7,867 nucleotides of DNA from Erwinia sp. (GCA_003512805.1 DOOK01000138.1:1-7867), one strand, 5' to 3'; positions 1-6,188 are shown, counted from the first letter of the stretch. The notes: generated from the letters alone by a model not told the origin. A program made the numbers and translations.

Positions 1-130
1 CCAGCGCCAGCGCATAGGCGATGCTTAGCGCCAGGCACATCGCGATGGCATTGCGCAACGCGTAGCGCCATTGTCCCCGGGTGGCTTTGACCCACGGCAA
101 ATTTTGCCACTCCAGCCACTGCAAATTCAT
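1..130 (-). CDS. ydhK: YdhK, FUSC-family inner-membrane transporter component (N-terminal fragment)
   Basis: The first 43 residues of the protein are visible, starting at the ATG at 130 and running off the left edge. They begin [20 protein letters not shown] and continue into a hydrophobic stretch (about residues 24-43, [20 protein letters not shown]), which looks like the first membrane helix. This form, a short polar N-terminus with a basic [12 protein letters not shown] segment before the helix, resembles FUSC/AaeB-like proteins such as E. coli YdhK, which are thought to act as inner-membrane efflux components. Its ATG overlaps the ydhJ TGA (bases 127-130), so it is the last visible gene of the ydhI-ydhJ-ydhK operon and probably translationally coupled. 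The substrate is unknown. The identification rests on a short fragment plus gene order. Confidence 0.8.
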   Translation of the reverse strand, partial: MNLQWLEWQNLPWVKATRGQWRYALRNAIAMCLALSIAYALAL

Positions 131-984
131 GGCGCGACGGTAATCGTACAGGTTGTGCCCGCTACCAGCGGCAGATCCCGCGGCACGGAGGTTAAACGAA
201 TACGCACCGGCACGCGCTGGGCAAGACGTACCCAGGGAACGTTGGGTTTGATATCAGGAATGAGCGAACTGTCGCTTTCCACGCTTTGATCGTAAATAGC
301 CCGACCAATACTTTCGACCTCGCCATGCAGCACGCGGTTATCGCTGTACAGCCGCACCGTAGCCCCGTAGCCGGGACGGATATGACGCAGCTTGGTCTCT
401 TCAAAATAGCCCATCACATAGAAAGAATGGCTGTCGACCAGGGCGAATACCGGGGTACCGCTGGTGGCATAGTTACCCGGCCGTACCACCAGATTGCTGA
501 TCCAGCCGTCCGTCGGCGCGGTGATTTGGGTTTGGGTCAGCTCCCAGTGCGCCCGATCCAGCTGCGCCTGAGCGGCTTCTGCGGCTGCCGCCAGTGACCT
601 GGCGTTTAGCCCGGCCGCATCCAGATCTTCAGCAGAAATAACGTTGCGCGGCAGGCTTTGCCGCCGCCGCGATTCATGCTGTGCCTTGAGTAATTCAGCC
701 TGCGCCTTCGCCAGCTGCGCTTCAGCATTCAGCACGGCGATACGGTAAGGCTCCGCATCCAGCGTCAGCAGGGGCGTCCCTTTAGTCACAAACTGATTAT
801 CTTTTACCTGCAGCGTTTCAATACGGCCGGAAACCTGCGGCGTAATATTAACCAGCTCGGCACGCACCTTGCCGTCGCGGGTCCAGGGCGACTGCATATA
901 AAAATTCCACAGCCACCAGCCTGCGCAAAGCGCGGCAGCAAAAAAGATCAGCGTTGAAAAATATTTCAGGGAAGTCAATTTCAT
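127..984 (-). CDS. ydhJ: YdhJ, HlyD-family periplasmic adaptor (membrane fusion) protein
   Basis: 285 residues, the same length as I recall for E. coli YdhJ. A single N-terminal membrane anchor (about residues 8-29, rich in F, A, L, W) is followed by the first biotinyl-lipoyl half motif (about 40-76, [21 protein letters not shown]). Next come an alpha-helical hairpin rich in Ala, Gln and Glu (about 80-152), the second lipoyl half (about 153-183, [18 protein letters not shown]), and a beta-barrel region (about 186-285). This is the architecture of membrane fusion proteins that bridge an inner-membrane pump to an outer-membrane channel. An in-frame ATG 43 codons upstream (1113) would lie deep inside ydhI. 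The ATG at 984 is preferred because it overlaps the ydhI stop (ATGA, 981-984) and gives the family length. It probably works with YdhI and YdhK as an AaeAB-like efflux system; the substrate is not known from the sequence. Confidence 0.93.
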   Translation of the reverse strand: MKLTSLKYFSTLIFFAAALCAGWWLWNFYMQSPWTRDGKVRAELVNITPQVSGRIETLQVKDNQFVTKGTPLLTLDAEPYRIAVLNAEAQLAKAQAELLKAQHESRRRQSLPRNVISAEDLDAAGLNARSLAAAAEAAQAQLDRAHWELTQTQITAPTDGWISNLVVRPGNYATSGTPVFALVDSHSFYVMGYFEETKLRHIRPGYGATVRLYSDNRVLHGEVESIGRAIYDQSVESDSSLIPDIKPNVPWVRLAQRVPVRIRLTSVPRDLPLVAGTTCTITVAP

Positions 985-1220
985 ACGAATGCCATCAGTA
1001 GCCACAGCGAAGCGCTGACGCAGAGAATAAACAGGGAAAGATCGAGCAGGGTAGGATGCCAAATCTCTCCGGAATAGATCCAGCCGCGCAGCACGGGGTG
1101 GATAAGCAGCCACAGGAAGAACCCAGCCAGCACGGCTTTAAACAGCGGCGGAAAATAGAGCGAGGCGCCGAAAACCAAATCGGTGAGCGGTGATAAAGCC
1201 GCCGTAAAAGCGTTGTTCAC
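981..1220 (-). CDS. ydhI: YdhI, DUF1656 small inner-membrane protein
   Basis: 79 residues with two predicted membrane helices (about 22-43 and 58-78), separated by a short loop with the [20 protein letters not shown] segment. The YFPP motif near residues 22-25 and the compact two-helix form fit the DUF1656/AaeX family, whose genes sit at the head of HlyD-FUSC efflux operons. The start is GTG at 1220. It is supported by an AAGGAGT ribosome binding site at 1234-1228 (minus strand), seven bases away. The stop overlaps the ydhJ start. It is the first gene of the operon and is divergent from slyA, across a gap that holds a candidate SlyA operator. Its biochemical role within the pump is unknown. 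Confidence 0.9.
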   Translation of the reverse strand: MNNAFTAALSPLTDLVFGASLYFPPLFKAVLAGFFLWLLIHPVLRGWIYSGEIWHPTLLDLSLFILCVSASLWLLMAFV

Positions 1221-1245
1221 TTAAAGCACTCCTTGTTACCCAGGT

Positions 1246-1260
1246 CACAGCATAGCTGTG
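1246..1260. repeat. Perfect interrupted palindrome in the ydhI leader
   Basis: CACAGC-ATA-GCTGTG is a perfect 6+3+6 inverted repeat, 12 bases upstream of the ydhI ribosome binding site on the minus strand. It could be a regulator binding site or a short RNA hairpin in the ydhI leader. It does not match the SlyA consensus, and I cannot assign a protein to it. Confidence 0.5.
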
Positions 1261-1262
1261 GA

Positions 1263-1291
1263 TTGGCATTACGCTTAATGTGAATGATATT
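1263..1291 (+). promoter_or_regulatory. Candidate slyA promoter
   Basis: TTGGCA (1263-1268, five of six matches to the -35 consensus) and GATATT (1286-1291, four of six to the -10 consensus) are separated by 17 bases. Transcription would start near 1298, giving a leader of about 70 bases that contains the candidate SlyA operator. This is pattern matching only; other weak hexamers exist in this AT-rich gap. Confidence 0.3.
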
Positions 1292-1341
1292 TGTATTCTG
1301 TCCTGTAAACTCGCAGAATAGCCTGGATTGAGGCTTGATAG

Positions 1342-1353
1342 CTAGCAGGCTAA
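1342..1353. promoter_or_regulatory. Candidate SlyA operator
   Basis: CTAGCAGGCTAA matches the known SlyA consensus TTAGCAAGCTAA at 10 of 12 positions. It ends five bases before the slyA ribosome binding site (AAGGAG, 1358-1363). It also touches the minus-strand TATAAT at 1358-1353, so it would cover the predicted ydhI transcription start. SlyA is known in enteric bacteria to repress itself and the divergent ydhIJK genes, so both the sequence and the position fit. Binding is inferred. Confidence 0.65.
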
Positions 1354-1358
1354 TTATA
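1353..1358 (-). promoter_or_regulatory. Candidate -10 element for the ydhIJK operon
   Basis: Read on the minus strand this is a perfect TATAAT. It would start transcription near 1346, in the middle of the candidate SlyA operator, and give ydhI a leader of about 125 bases. No good -35 lies 16-18 bases upstream (the closest resembles TGGGGT), so the promoter would need an activator or another contact, or the match could be accidental in AT-rich DNA. Confidence 0.35.
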
Positions 1359-1372
1359 AGGAGATGAAATTG
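1358..1372 (+). promoter_or_regulatory. slyA ribosome binding site and TTG start
   Basis: AAGGAG (1358-1363) is followed directly by ATG (1364-1366), AAA and TTG (1370-1372), all in frame. Six bases separate the Shine-Dalgarno sequence from the TTG and none from the ATG, so initiation at TTG is favoured. The protein differs by only two residues. Confidence 0.7.
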
Positions 1373-1804
1373 GATACCCCATTAGGAACGGATCTCGCAA
1401 GACTGGTGCGCATCTGGCGATCGCTGATCGACCAGCGCCTGAAACCTCTGGAGCTGACGCAGACGCACTGGGTCACGCTGCACAATATTCATCAGCTGCC
1501 ACCGGAACAGTCGCAAATCCAGCTGGCTAAAGCGATCGGCATTGAGCAGCCTTCGCTGGTGCGCACGCTGGATCAGCTCGAAGAGAAAGGGCTGATCACC
1601 CGTACCACCTGCGCCAGCGACCGCCGTGCCAAGCGTATCAAACTGACGGAAGAAGCCGCACCGATTATTAGCGAAGTTGAGCACGTTATCGATGCCACGC
1701 GGGACGATATTTTAGCGGGTATCTCCCAGCAGGAAATCGACAAGATGGTGACGCTTGTCGCGAGGCTGGAAAAGAATATTCTGGAGTTGCAAAACCGGGA
1801 ATAA
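1370..1804 (+). CDS. slyA: SlyA, MarR-family transcriptional regulator
   Basis: This is a winged-helix dimeric regulator that controls envelope, virulence and efflux genes, often by counteracting H-NS. The protein is nearly identical to enteric SlyA through its core ([20 protein letters not shown], then [20 protein letters not shown]). With the TTG start it has 144 residues. In that numbering the recognition helix is about 58-73 and the wing about 80-92 ([13 protein letters not shown]), which places Arg65 and Arg86, known DNA contacts in SlyA, at the expected positions. The N- and C-terminal helices form the dimer interface. I prefer TTG at 1370 over the in-frame ATG at 1364 because AAGGAG (1358-1363) abuts that ATG with no spacer but lies six bases before the TTG. 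The gene is divergent from ydhIJK and probably autoregulated through the operator at 1342-1353. Confidence 0.96.
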   Translation: MDTPLGTDLARLVRIWRSLIDQRLKPLELTQTHWVTLHNIHQLPPEQSQIQLAKAIGIEQPSLVRTLDQLEEKGLITRTTCASDRRAKRIKLTEEAAPIISEVEHVIDATRDDILAGISQQEIDKMVTLVARLEKNILELQNRE

Positions 1805-1826
1805 AAGAACCGGCGTGAGCCGGTTC
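1801..1826. terminator. Bidirectional terminator between slyA and slyB
   Basis: GAACCGGC (1807-1814), loop GTGA and GCCGGTTC (1819-1826) form a perfect 8-bp stem in the 27-base gap between the convergent genes. On the minus strand the hairpin is followed by TTTTAT, a good terminator for slyB. On the plus strand it is followed by CTTGCTT, a weaker T-rich tail for slyA. Confidence 0.8.
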
Positions 1827-1831
1827 CTTGC

Positions 1832-2299
1832 TTAGCGTGGGGAAACGGTAATCTGGCTGCCGTTGGAAGCCAGCGCCACGCGCTGTCCTACAGCGAAACG
1901 GCTGTTACCCTGTTTCTGCACCACCATAATGGTGTTGCCGTCGTCTTTACGGATTTCCAGTTCAACGCCCTGCGTTTTATTCACGGATCCCTGCACGCCC
2001 TGACCGGCCACGCCGCCAGCAATCGCGCCCGCCGCCGTTGCCAGGCTGCGACCCGCGCCGCCGCCAACGGTGTTACCCAGGAAGCCACCCAGTACCGCGC
2101 CGCCGAGTGCGCCAATAACGTTATCGTTGTCGCCGCCCTGGATCTGAACCGGTCGGACGCCAACCAGCGTACCGTAAGTTACGTTCTGCACCTGTTTCGC
2201 TTCCGAGGCGCTGTAAACGTCACCGGAAAGCGAACTGTCATTGGCGCAGCCTGCTAAAGTCACACCAGTCAGTGCCACGATCATCATGCGCTTCAACAT
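1832..2299 (-). CDS. slyB: SlyB, glycine-zipper outer-membrane lipoprotein
   Basis: 155 residues, the usual length for enteric SlyB. A lipoprotein signal peptide (MLKRMMIVALTGVTLAGC) has the lipobox LAGC with Cys18 as the lipidated residue. The Asp at +3 rather than +2 gives no inner-membrane retention signal. The mature part contains SGDVYSASEAKQVQNVTYGT, a glycine-zipper region (about residues 60-104) and a beta-rich C-terminus ending ITVSPR. SlyB is a PhoPQ-regulated envelope protein that helps keep the outer membrane intact under stress. Two consecutive ATG codons (2302 and 2299) follow AGGAG (2311-2307). The second has seven-base spacing and gives the family length; longer in-frame extensions to 2350 lack support. 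The gene is convergent with slyA, and a candidate PhoP-type promoter lies at 2444-2410. Confidence 0.95.
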   Translation of the reverse strand: MLKRMMIVALTGVTLAGCANDSSLSGDVYSASEAKQVQNVTYGTLVGVRPVQIQGGDNDNVIGALGGAVLGGFLGNTVGGGAGRSLATAAGAIAGGVAGQGVQGSVNKTQGVELEIRKDDGNTIMVVQKQGNSRFAVGQRVALASNGSQITVSPR

Positions 2300-2367
2300 C
2301 ATCAAACTCCTTTCTTTTCCATGTGCTGCAGTCAGTTGCGCAGCGATCAATAACCTAATTAGGGAAG

Positions 2368-2382
2368 ACAGGCAATGCCTGT
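2368..2382. repeat. Perfect interrupted palindrome in the slyB leader
   Basis: ACAGGC-AAT-GCCTGT is a perfect 6+3+6 inverted repeat, 69 bases upstream of the slyB start codon and downstream of its candidate promoter. In RNA it could form a short hairpin in the 5' leader; in DNA it could be an operator. No regulator is assigned. Confidence 0.5.
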
Positions 2383-2409
2383 TGGTGGCTTACGTCAAAA
2401 ATTGCTTTA

Positions 2410-2444
2410 AGCATAGCGCAGTGCGGGTAAACCTGAAATCAATC
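2410..2444 (-). promoter_or_regulatory. Candidate PhoP-dependent slyB promoter
   Basis: On the minus strand, GATTGA (2444-2439), five bases, and GGTTTA (2433-2428) resemble the PhoP direct repeat (T/G)GTTTA-N5-(T/G)GTTTA: one half is perfect, the other matches four of six. Exactly 12 bases further is TATGCT (2415-2410), a four-of-six -10 element. PhoP boxes commonly lie about 12 bases upstream of the -10, in place of a -35, and slyB is a known PhoP target in enteric bacteria. The predicted start is near 2403, giving a leader of about 100 bases. Confidence 0.55.
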
Positions 2445-2506
2445 CAGGCGGGTAAAGCGAAGTAAAAAGTCTTTCATCGTGTAAAAATGCACAGTTAATC
2501 ATAGAA

Positions 2507-2535
2507 TTGCTGTACTGTTTTTGCGACGCTGTACT
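2507..2535 (+). promoter_or_regulatory. Weak candidate anmK promoter
   Basis: TTGCTG (2507-2512) and TGTACT (2530-2535) are 17 bases apart and each match the consensus at four of six positions. They lie in the 272-base divergent gap between slyB and anmK. An isolated TTGACA at 2541-2546 has no -10 at proper spacing. The assignment is tentative. Confidence 0.25.
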
Positions 2536-2571
2536 CAGGTTTGACATTCCCATTGCGGGTAAGGGACTTTA

Positions 2572-3693
2572 ATGAGATCGGGACGTTATATTGGCGTAAT
2601 GTCAGGAACCAGTCTGGACGGCGTGGATGTGGTGCTGGCCGCGATTGATCCACACATGGTCGCGCTGCAGGCCAGCTACTGTCACCCTATGCCGCTGGCG
2701 CTGCGTCAGGATATCCTGGCGGTCAGCCAGGGGCAGTCCCTGACGCTCTCCCAACTGGGCCAGCTGGATACGCGGCTTGGGCGGCTGTTTGCTGAAGCCG
2801 TACAGACATTGATTGAGCGCGAAGGTCTGGAGAAAGAAGATATCGCCGCCATCGGTTGTCACGGACAGACCGTATGGCACGAACCGCAGGGCGATGCGCC
2901 TAACACGCTGCAAATCGGCGACAATAACCAGATAGCGGCGCTAACGGGCATTACGGTAGTCGGCGATTTTCGCCGGCGCGATATGGCGCTGGGCGGGCAA
3001 GGCGCACCGCTGGTACCCGCGTTTCATCAGGCGATATTGATGCATCCTGAAGAGCGGCGCATGGTGCTGAATATCGGCGGTATCGCCAATCTGTCCCTGC
3101 TGATCCCCGGCCAGCCGGTGGGCGGCTATGATACCGGGCCGGGCAATATGCTGCTGGATGCGTGGATCTGGCGTCACCAGCGGCAGCCTTATGATAAAGA
3201 TGGTGCATGGGGCGGCGGCGGCCAGGTGGTGTACCCCTTATTGCAGCAGATGCTGGCGGATCCCTGGTTTGCGCTGGCTGCCCCCAAATCTACCGGCAGG
3301 GAATATTTTAACCCGGCCTGGATTGACCGACAGCTGGTTAACTTCCCTGGTCTGGCGCCGCAGGACGTGCAGGCTACGCTGGCAGAGCTGACCGCATCCA
3401 CTATTGCACAGCAGGTGATGCTGAGCGGAGGCTGCGAGCGGCTGCTGGTGTGCGGCGGCGGCGGAAAAAACCCACAGCTGATGGCGCACCTGAAAGCGCT
3501 GCTGCCCGGTATTGAAGTTAACGCTACCGACGAAGCCGGCATCAGCGGTGACGATATGGAAGCACTGGCGTTTGCCTGGCTGGCCTGCCGGACGCTTTCG
3601 TCGGAGCCGGGCAATCTGCCTTCCGTCACCGGCGCGCGTGAAGCTTCCGTACTGGGCGCGATCTTTCCCGCCAACGTCAAGCGTTACCGCTGA
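2572..3693 (+). CDS. anmK: AnmK, anhydro-N-acetylmuramic acid kinase
   Basis: This cytoplasmic peptidoglycan-recycling enzyme uses ATP to open and phosphorylate 1,6-anhydro-N-acetylmuramic acid, giving N-acetylmuramic acid 6-phosphate, which MurQ then processes. The 373-residue protein carries the family motifs in order: [11 protein letters not shown] (9-19), [10 protein letters not shown] (95-104), VVGDFRRRD (129-137), [12 protein letters not shown] (141-152), [12 protein letters not shown] (166-177), [13 protein letters not shown] (186-198, with the likely catalytic Asp187), KSTGREYFN (239-247), VCGGGGKNP (293-301) and [15 protein letters not shown] (324-338). The ATG follows AAGGGA (2561-2566) by five bases. 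It is the first gene of a close-packed run, 20 bases before mliC. One oddity is WGGGGQ at 213-218, encoded by repeated GGC/GGG, where I recall a less glycine-rich segment in E. coli. This is probably natural variation. Confidence 0.97.
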   Translation: MRSGRYIGVMSGTSLDGVDVVLAAIDPHMVALQASYCHPMPLALRQDILAVSQGQSLTLSQLGQLDTRLGRLFAEAVQTLIEREGLEKEDIAAIGCHGQTVWHEPQGDAPNTLQIGDNNQIAALTGITVVGDFRRRDMALGGQGAPLVPAFHQAILMHPEERRMVLNIGGIANLSLLIPGQPVGGYDTGPGNMLLDAWIWRHQRQPYDKDGAWGGGGQVVYPLLQQMLADPWFALAAPKSTGREYFNPAWIDRQLVNFPGLAPQDVQATLAELTASTIAQQVMLSGGCERLLVCGGGGKNPQLMAHLKALLPGIEVNATDEAGISGDDMEALAFAWLACRTLSSEPGNLPSVTGAREASVLGAIFPANVKRYR

Positions 3694-3713
3694 CTCAACT
3701 GAATGGAGCAAAG

Positions 3714-4019
3714 ATGAAACCTTTCTTTTTACTGGCGATCGCGCTGCTGCTGAGCGGCTGTCTGCATCACTCGCCTGAGAAAATCAGCAGGTTACACTAC
3801 CGCTGCGGTACGCTGCCGCTGTCGGTGCTGCTAGATAACGATCGCCAGGAAGTTAACCTCATTTTAGACGGCAATCCGCTGACGTTGAAGCAGCAGCCAG
3901 CCGCGTCCGGCACGCGCTATGCCGATGAACACTACGTTTTCTGGTCAAAAGGCGACGGCGCTTTCGTCGAGCGTAACGGCAAAATCATTATCGACGATTG
4001 CCGGCTCGAAAGGCGTTAA
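3714..4019 (+). CDS. mliC: MliC, membrane-bound lysozyme inhibitor of c-type lysozyme (lipoprotein)
   Basis: 101 residues, slightly shorter than the E. coli protein (about 109). A short lipoprotein signal peptide has the lipobox LSGC with Cys16 lipidated. The mature domain shows the MliC/PliC signatures: Tyr29-Arg-Cys31, ASGTRYADEHYVFWSKGDGA (64-83) and a second cysteine at 96 that should pair with Cys31. In this family the loop around SGxRY inserts into the active site of c-type lysozyme, and FWSKGD supplies another contact. The role is protection of the cell wall from host or environmental lysozyme. The ATG at 3714 follows GGAG (3705-3708) by five bases. It sits 20 bases after anmK, so the two are probably co-transcribed, linking two cell-wall functions. 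Confidence 0.93.
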   Translation: MKPFFLLAIALLLSGCLHHSPEKISRLHYRCGTLPLSVLLDNDRQEVNLILDGNPLTLKQQPAASGTRYADEHYVFWSKGDGAFVERNGKIIIDDCRLERR

Positions 4020-4032
4020 CTCATTGAAATTG

Positions 4033-4058
4033 ATTGTGATGAGGCGCACAATGCCTCA
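4033..4058. promoter_or_regulatory. Palindromic, CRP-like site with overlapping stems before pdxH
   Basis: The 60-base mliC-pdxH gap holds TGTGA (4035-4039), six bases, and GCACA (4046-4050), nine of ten matches to the CRP core TGTGA-N6-TCACA, flanked symmetrically as ATTGTG/CACAAT. A second inverted repeat, TGAGGC (4040-4045) with GCCTCA (4053-4058), overlaps it, so the two RNA stems exclude each other. The centre is only about 37 bases from the pdxH ATG, too close for usual CRP activation of that gene. The function is uncertain. Confidence 0.25.
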
Positions 4059-4079
4059 ACTCTGACAGTGGAAAATCCC

Positions 4080-4733
4080 ATGAATGACGACAGCCTACAG
4101 CAGATTGCTCATCTGCGCCGTGAATATACTCGTGGTGGCCTGCGCCGCAAGGATCTGCCTGCCGACCCGCTGGTCCTGTTTGAACAGTGGCTGAGCCAGG
4201 CCGTCGCCGCGCAGCTGCCGGATCCTACCGCCATGAGCGTAGCGACCGTGGACGAGCAGGGTCAGCCTTATCAGCGCATAGTCCTGCTCAAGCATTTCGA
4301 TACGCGCGGTATGGTGTTTTACACCAATTTAGGCAGCCGCAAGGCGCACCATCTGGAAAAAAATCCGCGCATCAGCCTGCTGTTCCCCTGGCACATGCTG
4401 GAGCGTCAGGTGATGGTGTTGGGCCGCGTTGAAAAACTGTCAATGCTCGACGTGATAAAGTACTTCCACAGCCGCCCGCGTGAAAGCCAGATAGGCGCGT
4501 GGGTCTCTAAACAGTCGAGCCGCATCTCGGCGCGTGGCGTGCTGGAAAGCAAATTCCTGGAGCTGAAGCAGAAATTCCAGCAGGGCGAGGTGCCGCTGCC
4601 CAGTTTTTGGGGCGGCTATCGCATCACGATCGACTCAATGGAATTCTGGCAGGGCGGTGAGCATCGCCTGCATGACCGCTTTTTCTACCAGCGCGACAAT
4701 GAGGCGTGGAAAATCGATCGTCTGGCACCCTGA
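4080..4733 (+). CDS. pdxH: PdxH, pyridoxine/pyridoxamine 5'-phosphate oxidase
   Basis: This FMN-dependent homodimer oxidises pyridoxine or pyridoxamine 5'-phosphate to PLP with oxygen, the last step of de novo B6 synthesis and part of salvage. The protein has 217 residues, close to the 218 of E. coli. Visible features are the N-terminal lid [20 protein letters not shown] (11-30), the FMN/substrate-binding core [26 protein letters not shown] (65-90), [17 protein letters not shown] (131-147), and the C-terminal signature [18 protein letters not shown] (188-205) with Arg196 and His198 near the active site. ATG 4080 aligns with the E. coli start and has GGA (4070-4072) seven bases upstream. The in-frame GTG at 4068 would add four residues without a ribosome binding site. 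It lies 60 bases after mliC and is followed by a probable weak terminator before tyrS. Confidence 0.96.
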   Translation: MNDDSLQQIAHLRREYTRGGLRRKDLPADPLVLFEQWLSQAVAAQLPDPTAMSVATVDEQGQPYQRIVLLKHFDTRGMVFYTNLGSRKAHHLEKNPRISLLFPWHMLERQVMVLGRVEKLSMLDVIKYFHSRPRESQIGAWVSKQSSRISARGVLESKFLELKQKFQQGEVPLPSFWGGYRITIDSMEFWQGGEHRLHDRFFYQRDNEAWKIDRLAP

Positions 4734-4753
4734 TTACGCGAAATAATCCCGTT

Positions 4754-4790
4754 AAGCGCTGGCACAGAGCCCGTCGGCGCTTTATTCTAT
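4754..4790 (+). terminator. Probable weak terminator after pdxH
   Basis: AAGCGC (4754-4759) pairs with GCGCTT (4777-4782), and an inner GGC/GCC (4761-4763, 4769-4771) can extend the structure across an uneven internal loop. The T-rich tail TTTATTCTAT follows the GCGC arm. It lies about 20 bases after the pdxH stop, so it could separate pdxH from tyrS, although read-through is likely with so imperfect a stem. Confidence 0.45.
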
Positions 4791-4803
4791 ACCCCTTTTT
4801 TTA

Positions 4804-4853
4804 TCCGCTAGTCAGCGGAGAGCTGTGTACCAGCAAAGGTGCAGACTTTTTTT
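4804..4853 (+). promoter_or_regulatory. tyrS leader with competing hairpins and a terminator-like element
   Basis: Several stems overlap: TCCGCT-AGTC-AGCGGA (4804-4819); CAGC/GCTG (4813-4816 with 4822-4825); GCTG/CAGC (4822-4825 with 4831-4834); and TGTACC-AGCAAA-GGTGCA (4826-4843, one G-U pair), with a run of seven T at 4847-4853 three bases later. The last resembles an intrinsic terminator placed five bases before the tyrS ribosome binding site. It could be an attenuator, but the stem is weak. Confidence 0.35.
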
Positions 4854-4867
4854 ACACGGAGTCACAG

Positions 4868-6142
4868 ATGGGCAGCAGTAACCTGATTAAACAATTGCAA
4901 GAGCGTGGCCTGGTCGCCCAGGTAACGGATGAGGAAGCGTTAGCAGAGCGGCTGGCGCAAGGGCCAATCGCGCTCTATTGCGGCTTCGATCCGACCGCGG
5001 ACAGCTTGCATTTGGGCCATCTGGTCCCGCTTCTCTGCCTGAAGCGCTTCCAGGATGCCGGTCACCGTCCGGTGGCGCTGGTAGGCGGAGCGACCGGTCT
5101 GATCGGCGATCCGAGCTTTAAGGCGGCTGAGCGCAAGCTGAACACCGCGGATACCGTTAACGAATGGGTGGACAAGATCCGCGGTCAGGTCGCGCCTTTC
5201 CTGGACTTCGACTGCGGTGACAACAGCGCCGTAGCGGCCAACAACTACGACTGGTTCGGCAGCATGAACGTGCTGACCTTCCTGCGCGATATCGGCAAGC
5301 ACTTCTCCGTTAATCAGATGATCAATAAAGAAGCGGTCAAGCAGCGCCTGAACCGTGACGATCAGGGCATCTCTTTTACCGAGTTCTCCTACAATCTGCT
5401 GCAGGGCTATGATTTCGCCTGCCTGAACGAGCGCTACGGCGTGGCGTTGCAAATCGGCGGCTCCGATCAGTGGGGCAACATTACTTCCGGTATCGATCTG
5501 ACCCGTCGTCTGCATCAGAACCAGGTATTCGGCCTGACCGTTCCGCTGATCACCAAATCCGATGGCACCAAATTCGGTAAAACCGAAGGTGGCGCGGTCT
5601 GGCTGGACGCGAAGAAAACCAGCCCGTACAAATTCTACCAGTTCTGGATTAACACGGCGGACGCCGACGTTTATCGCTTCCTGAAGTTCTTCACTTTTAT
5701 GAGCATTGAAGAGATAGATGCGCTGGAAGAAGAAGATAAAAACAGCGGCAAAGCGCCTCGTGCGCAGTACGTCCTGGCGGAGCTGGTCACCAAACTGGTA
5801 CATGGCGAAGAAGGCCTGACCGCCGCGCAGCGCATCACTAAAAGCCTCTTTTCCGGCAGCCTGGCCGAAATGACCGAAGCGGACTTTGAACAGCTGGCGC
5901 AGGACGGAATGCCGTTTGTCGAGCTGGAAGCGGGCCAGGATCTGCAGCAGGCGATGGTCGATGGCGATCTGGCGCCGTCTCGCGGCCAGGCGCGTAAGCT
6001 GATTGAATCGAAAGCGGTGAGCATCAACGGCGAAGCGCAGCTGAGCGCGGACTACGCGTTTGACCCGTCAGATCGCCTGTTTAATCGATTCACATTGCTC
6101 CGTCGTGGCAAAAAGAATTACTGTCTGATCGTCTGGAAGTAA
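4868..6142 (+). CDS. tyrS: TyrS, tyrosyl-tRNA synthetase
   Basis: This essential cytoplasmic class I synthetase charges tRNA-Tyr with tyrosine using ATP. At 424 residues it matches the E. coli length. The Rossmann catalytic domain holds the HIGH-type motif HLGH (48-51) and the KMSKS-type motif KFGKT (235-239). Tyrosine-recognition residues fall at the expected positions: Tyr37, Tyr175, Gln179, Asp182 and Gln195. [14 protein letters not shown] lies at 198-211. The C-terminal S4-like RNA-binding domain occupies about 350-424 ([19 protein letters not shown] and the ending [13 protein letters not shown]). ATG 4868 is chosen because it aligns with the E. coli start and follows GGAG (4858-4861) by six bases. 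The open frame to 4706 would overlap pdxH and lacks homology. It lies between two vitamin B6 genes and may be co-transcribed with pdxY, as known in E. coli. Confidence 0.98.
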   Translation: MGSSNLIKQLQERGLVAQVTDEEALAERLAQGPIALYCGFDPTADSLHLGHLVPLLCLKRFQDAGHRPVALVGGATGLIGDPSFKAAERKLNTADTVNEWVDKIRGQVAPFLDFDCGDNSAVAANNYDWFGSMNVLTFLRDIGKHFSVNQMINKEAVKQRLNRDDQGISFTEFSYNLLQGYDFACLNERYGVALQIGGSDQWGNITSGIDLTRRLHQNQVFGLTVPLITKSDGTKFGKTEGGAVWLDAKKTSPYKFYQFWINTADADVYRFLKFFTFMSIEEIDALEEEDKNSGKAPRAQYVLAELVTKLVHGEEGLTAAQRITKSLFSGSLAEMTEADFEQLAQDGMPFVELEAGQDLQQAMVDGDLAPSRGQARKLIESKAVSINGEAQLSADYAFDPSDRLFNRFTLLRRGKKNYCLIVWK

Positions 6143-6161
6143 CGCTGCACGGAGAGACAGA

Positions 6162-6188
6162 GGCGCGTTCCGGTTTGCGGGACGCGCC
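6162..6188. repeat. Strong inverted repeat between tyrS and pdxY
   Basis: GGCGCGTTCC (6162-6171) pairs with GGGACGCGCC (6179-6188), nine Watson-Crick pairs plus one wobble, across the loop GGTTTGC. It begins 20 bases after the tyrS stop. No T-run follows on either strand (the plus side continues GTAAAAGCGC), so it is not a standard intrinsic terminator. It may stabilise or process the tyrS-pdxY transcript or cause partial termination. Confidence 0.55.

Noticed and set aside
2541..2546. Perfect TTGACA -35 hexamer before anmK
   Set aside because: No acceptable -10 hexamer is found 15-19 bases downstream; the region there is GGGTAAGGGACTTT, which includes the anmK ribosome binding site.
3208..3226. 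GGC/GGG repeat in anmK as a possible slippage site or frameshift
   Set aside because: The reading frame is intact on both sides, and conserved AnmK motifs continue in frame; it only yields a four-glycine stretch.
3189..3711. Two minus-strand open frames (163 and 157 codons) opposite anmK
   Set aside because: They overlap each other and the conserved 3' half of anmK; Ser/Pro- and Arg/Gln-rich composition indicates shadow frames.
4796..4802. Run of seven T after CCCC as a separate terminator
   Set aside because: No stable hairpin with a matching G-rich arm lies immediately upstream.
4706..4867. N-terminal extension of TyrS by 54 codons
   Set aside because: It would overlap pdxH, is unlike other TyrRS N-termini, and the ATG at 4868 has a proper ribosome binding site and aligns with the E. 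coli start.
4940..5803. Long open frame of 287 codons on the minus strand, antisense to tyrS
   Set aside because: It lies wholly within tyrS, shows no recognisable domain, and is explained by the high GC content and codon bias of the tyrS coding strand.
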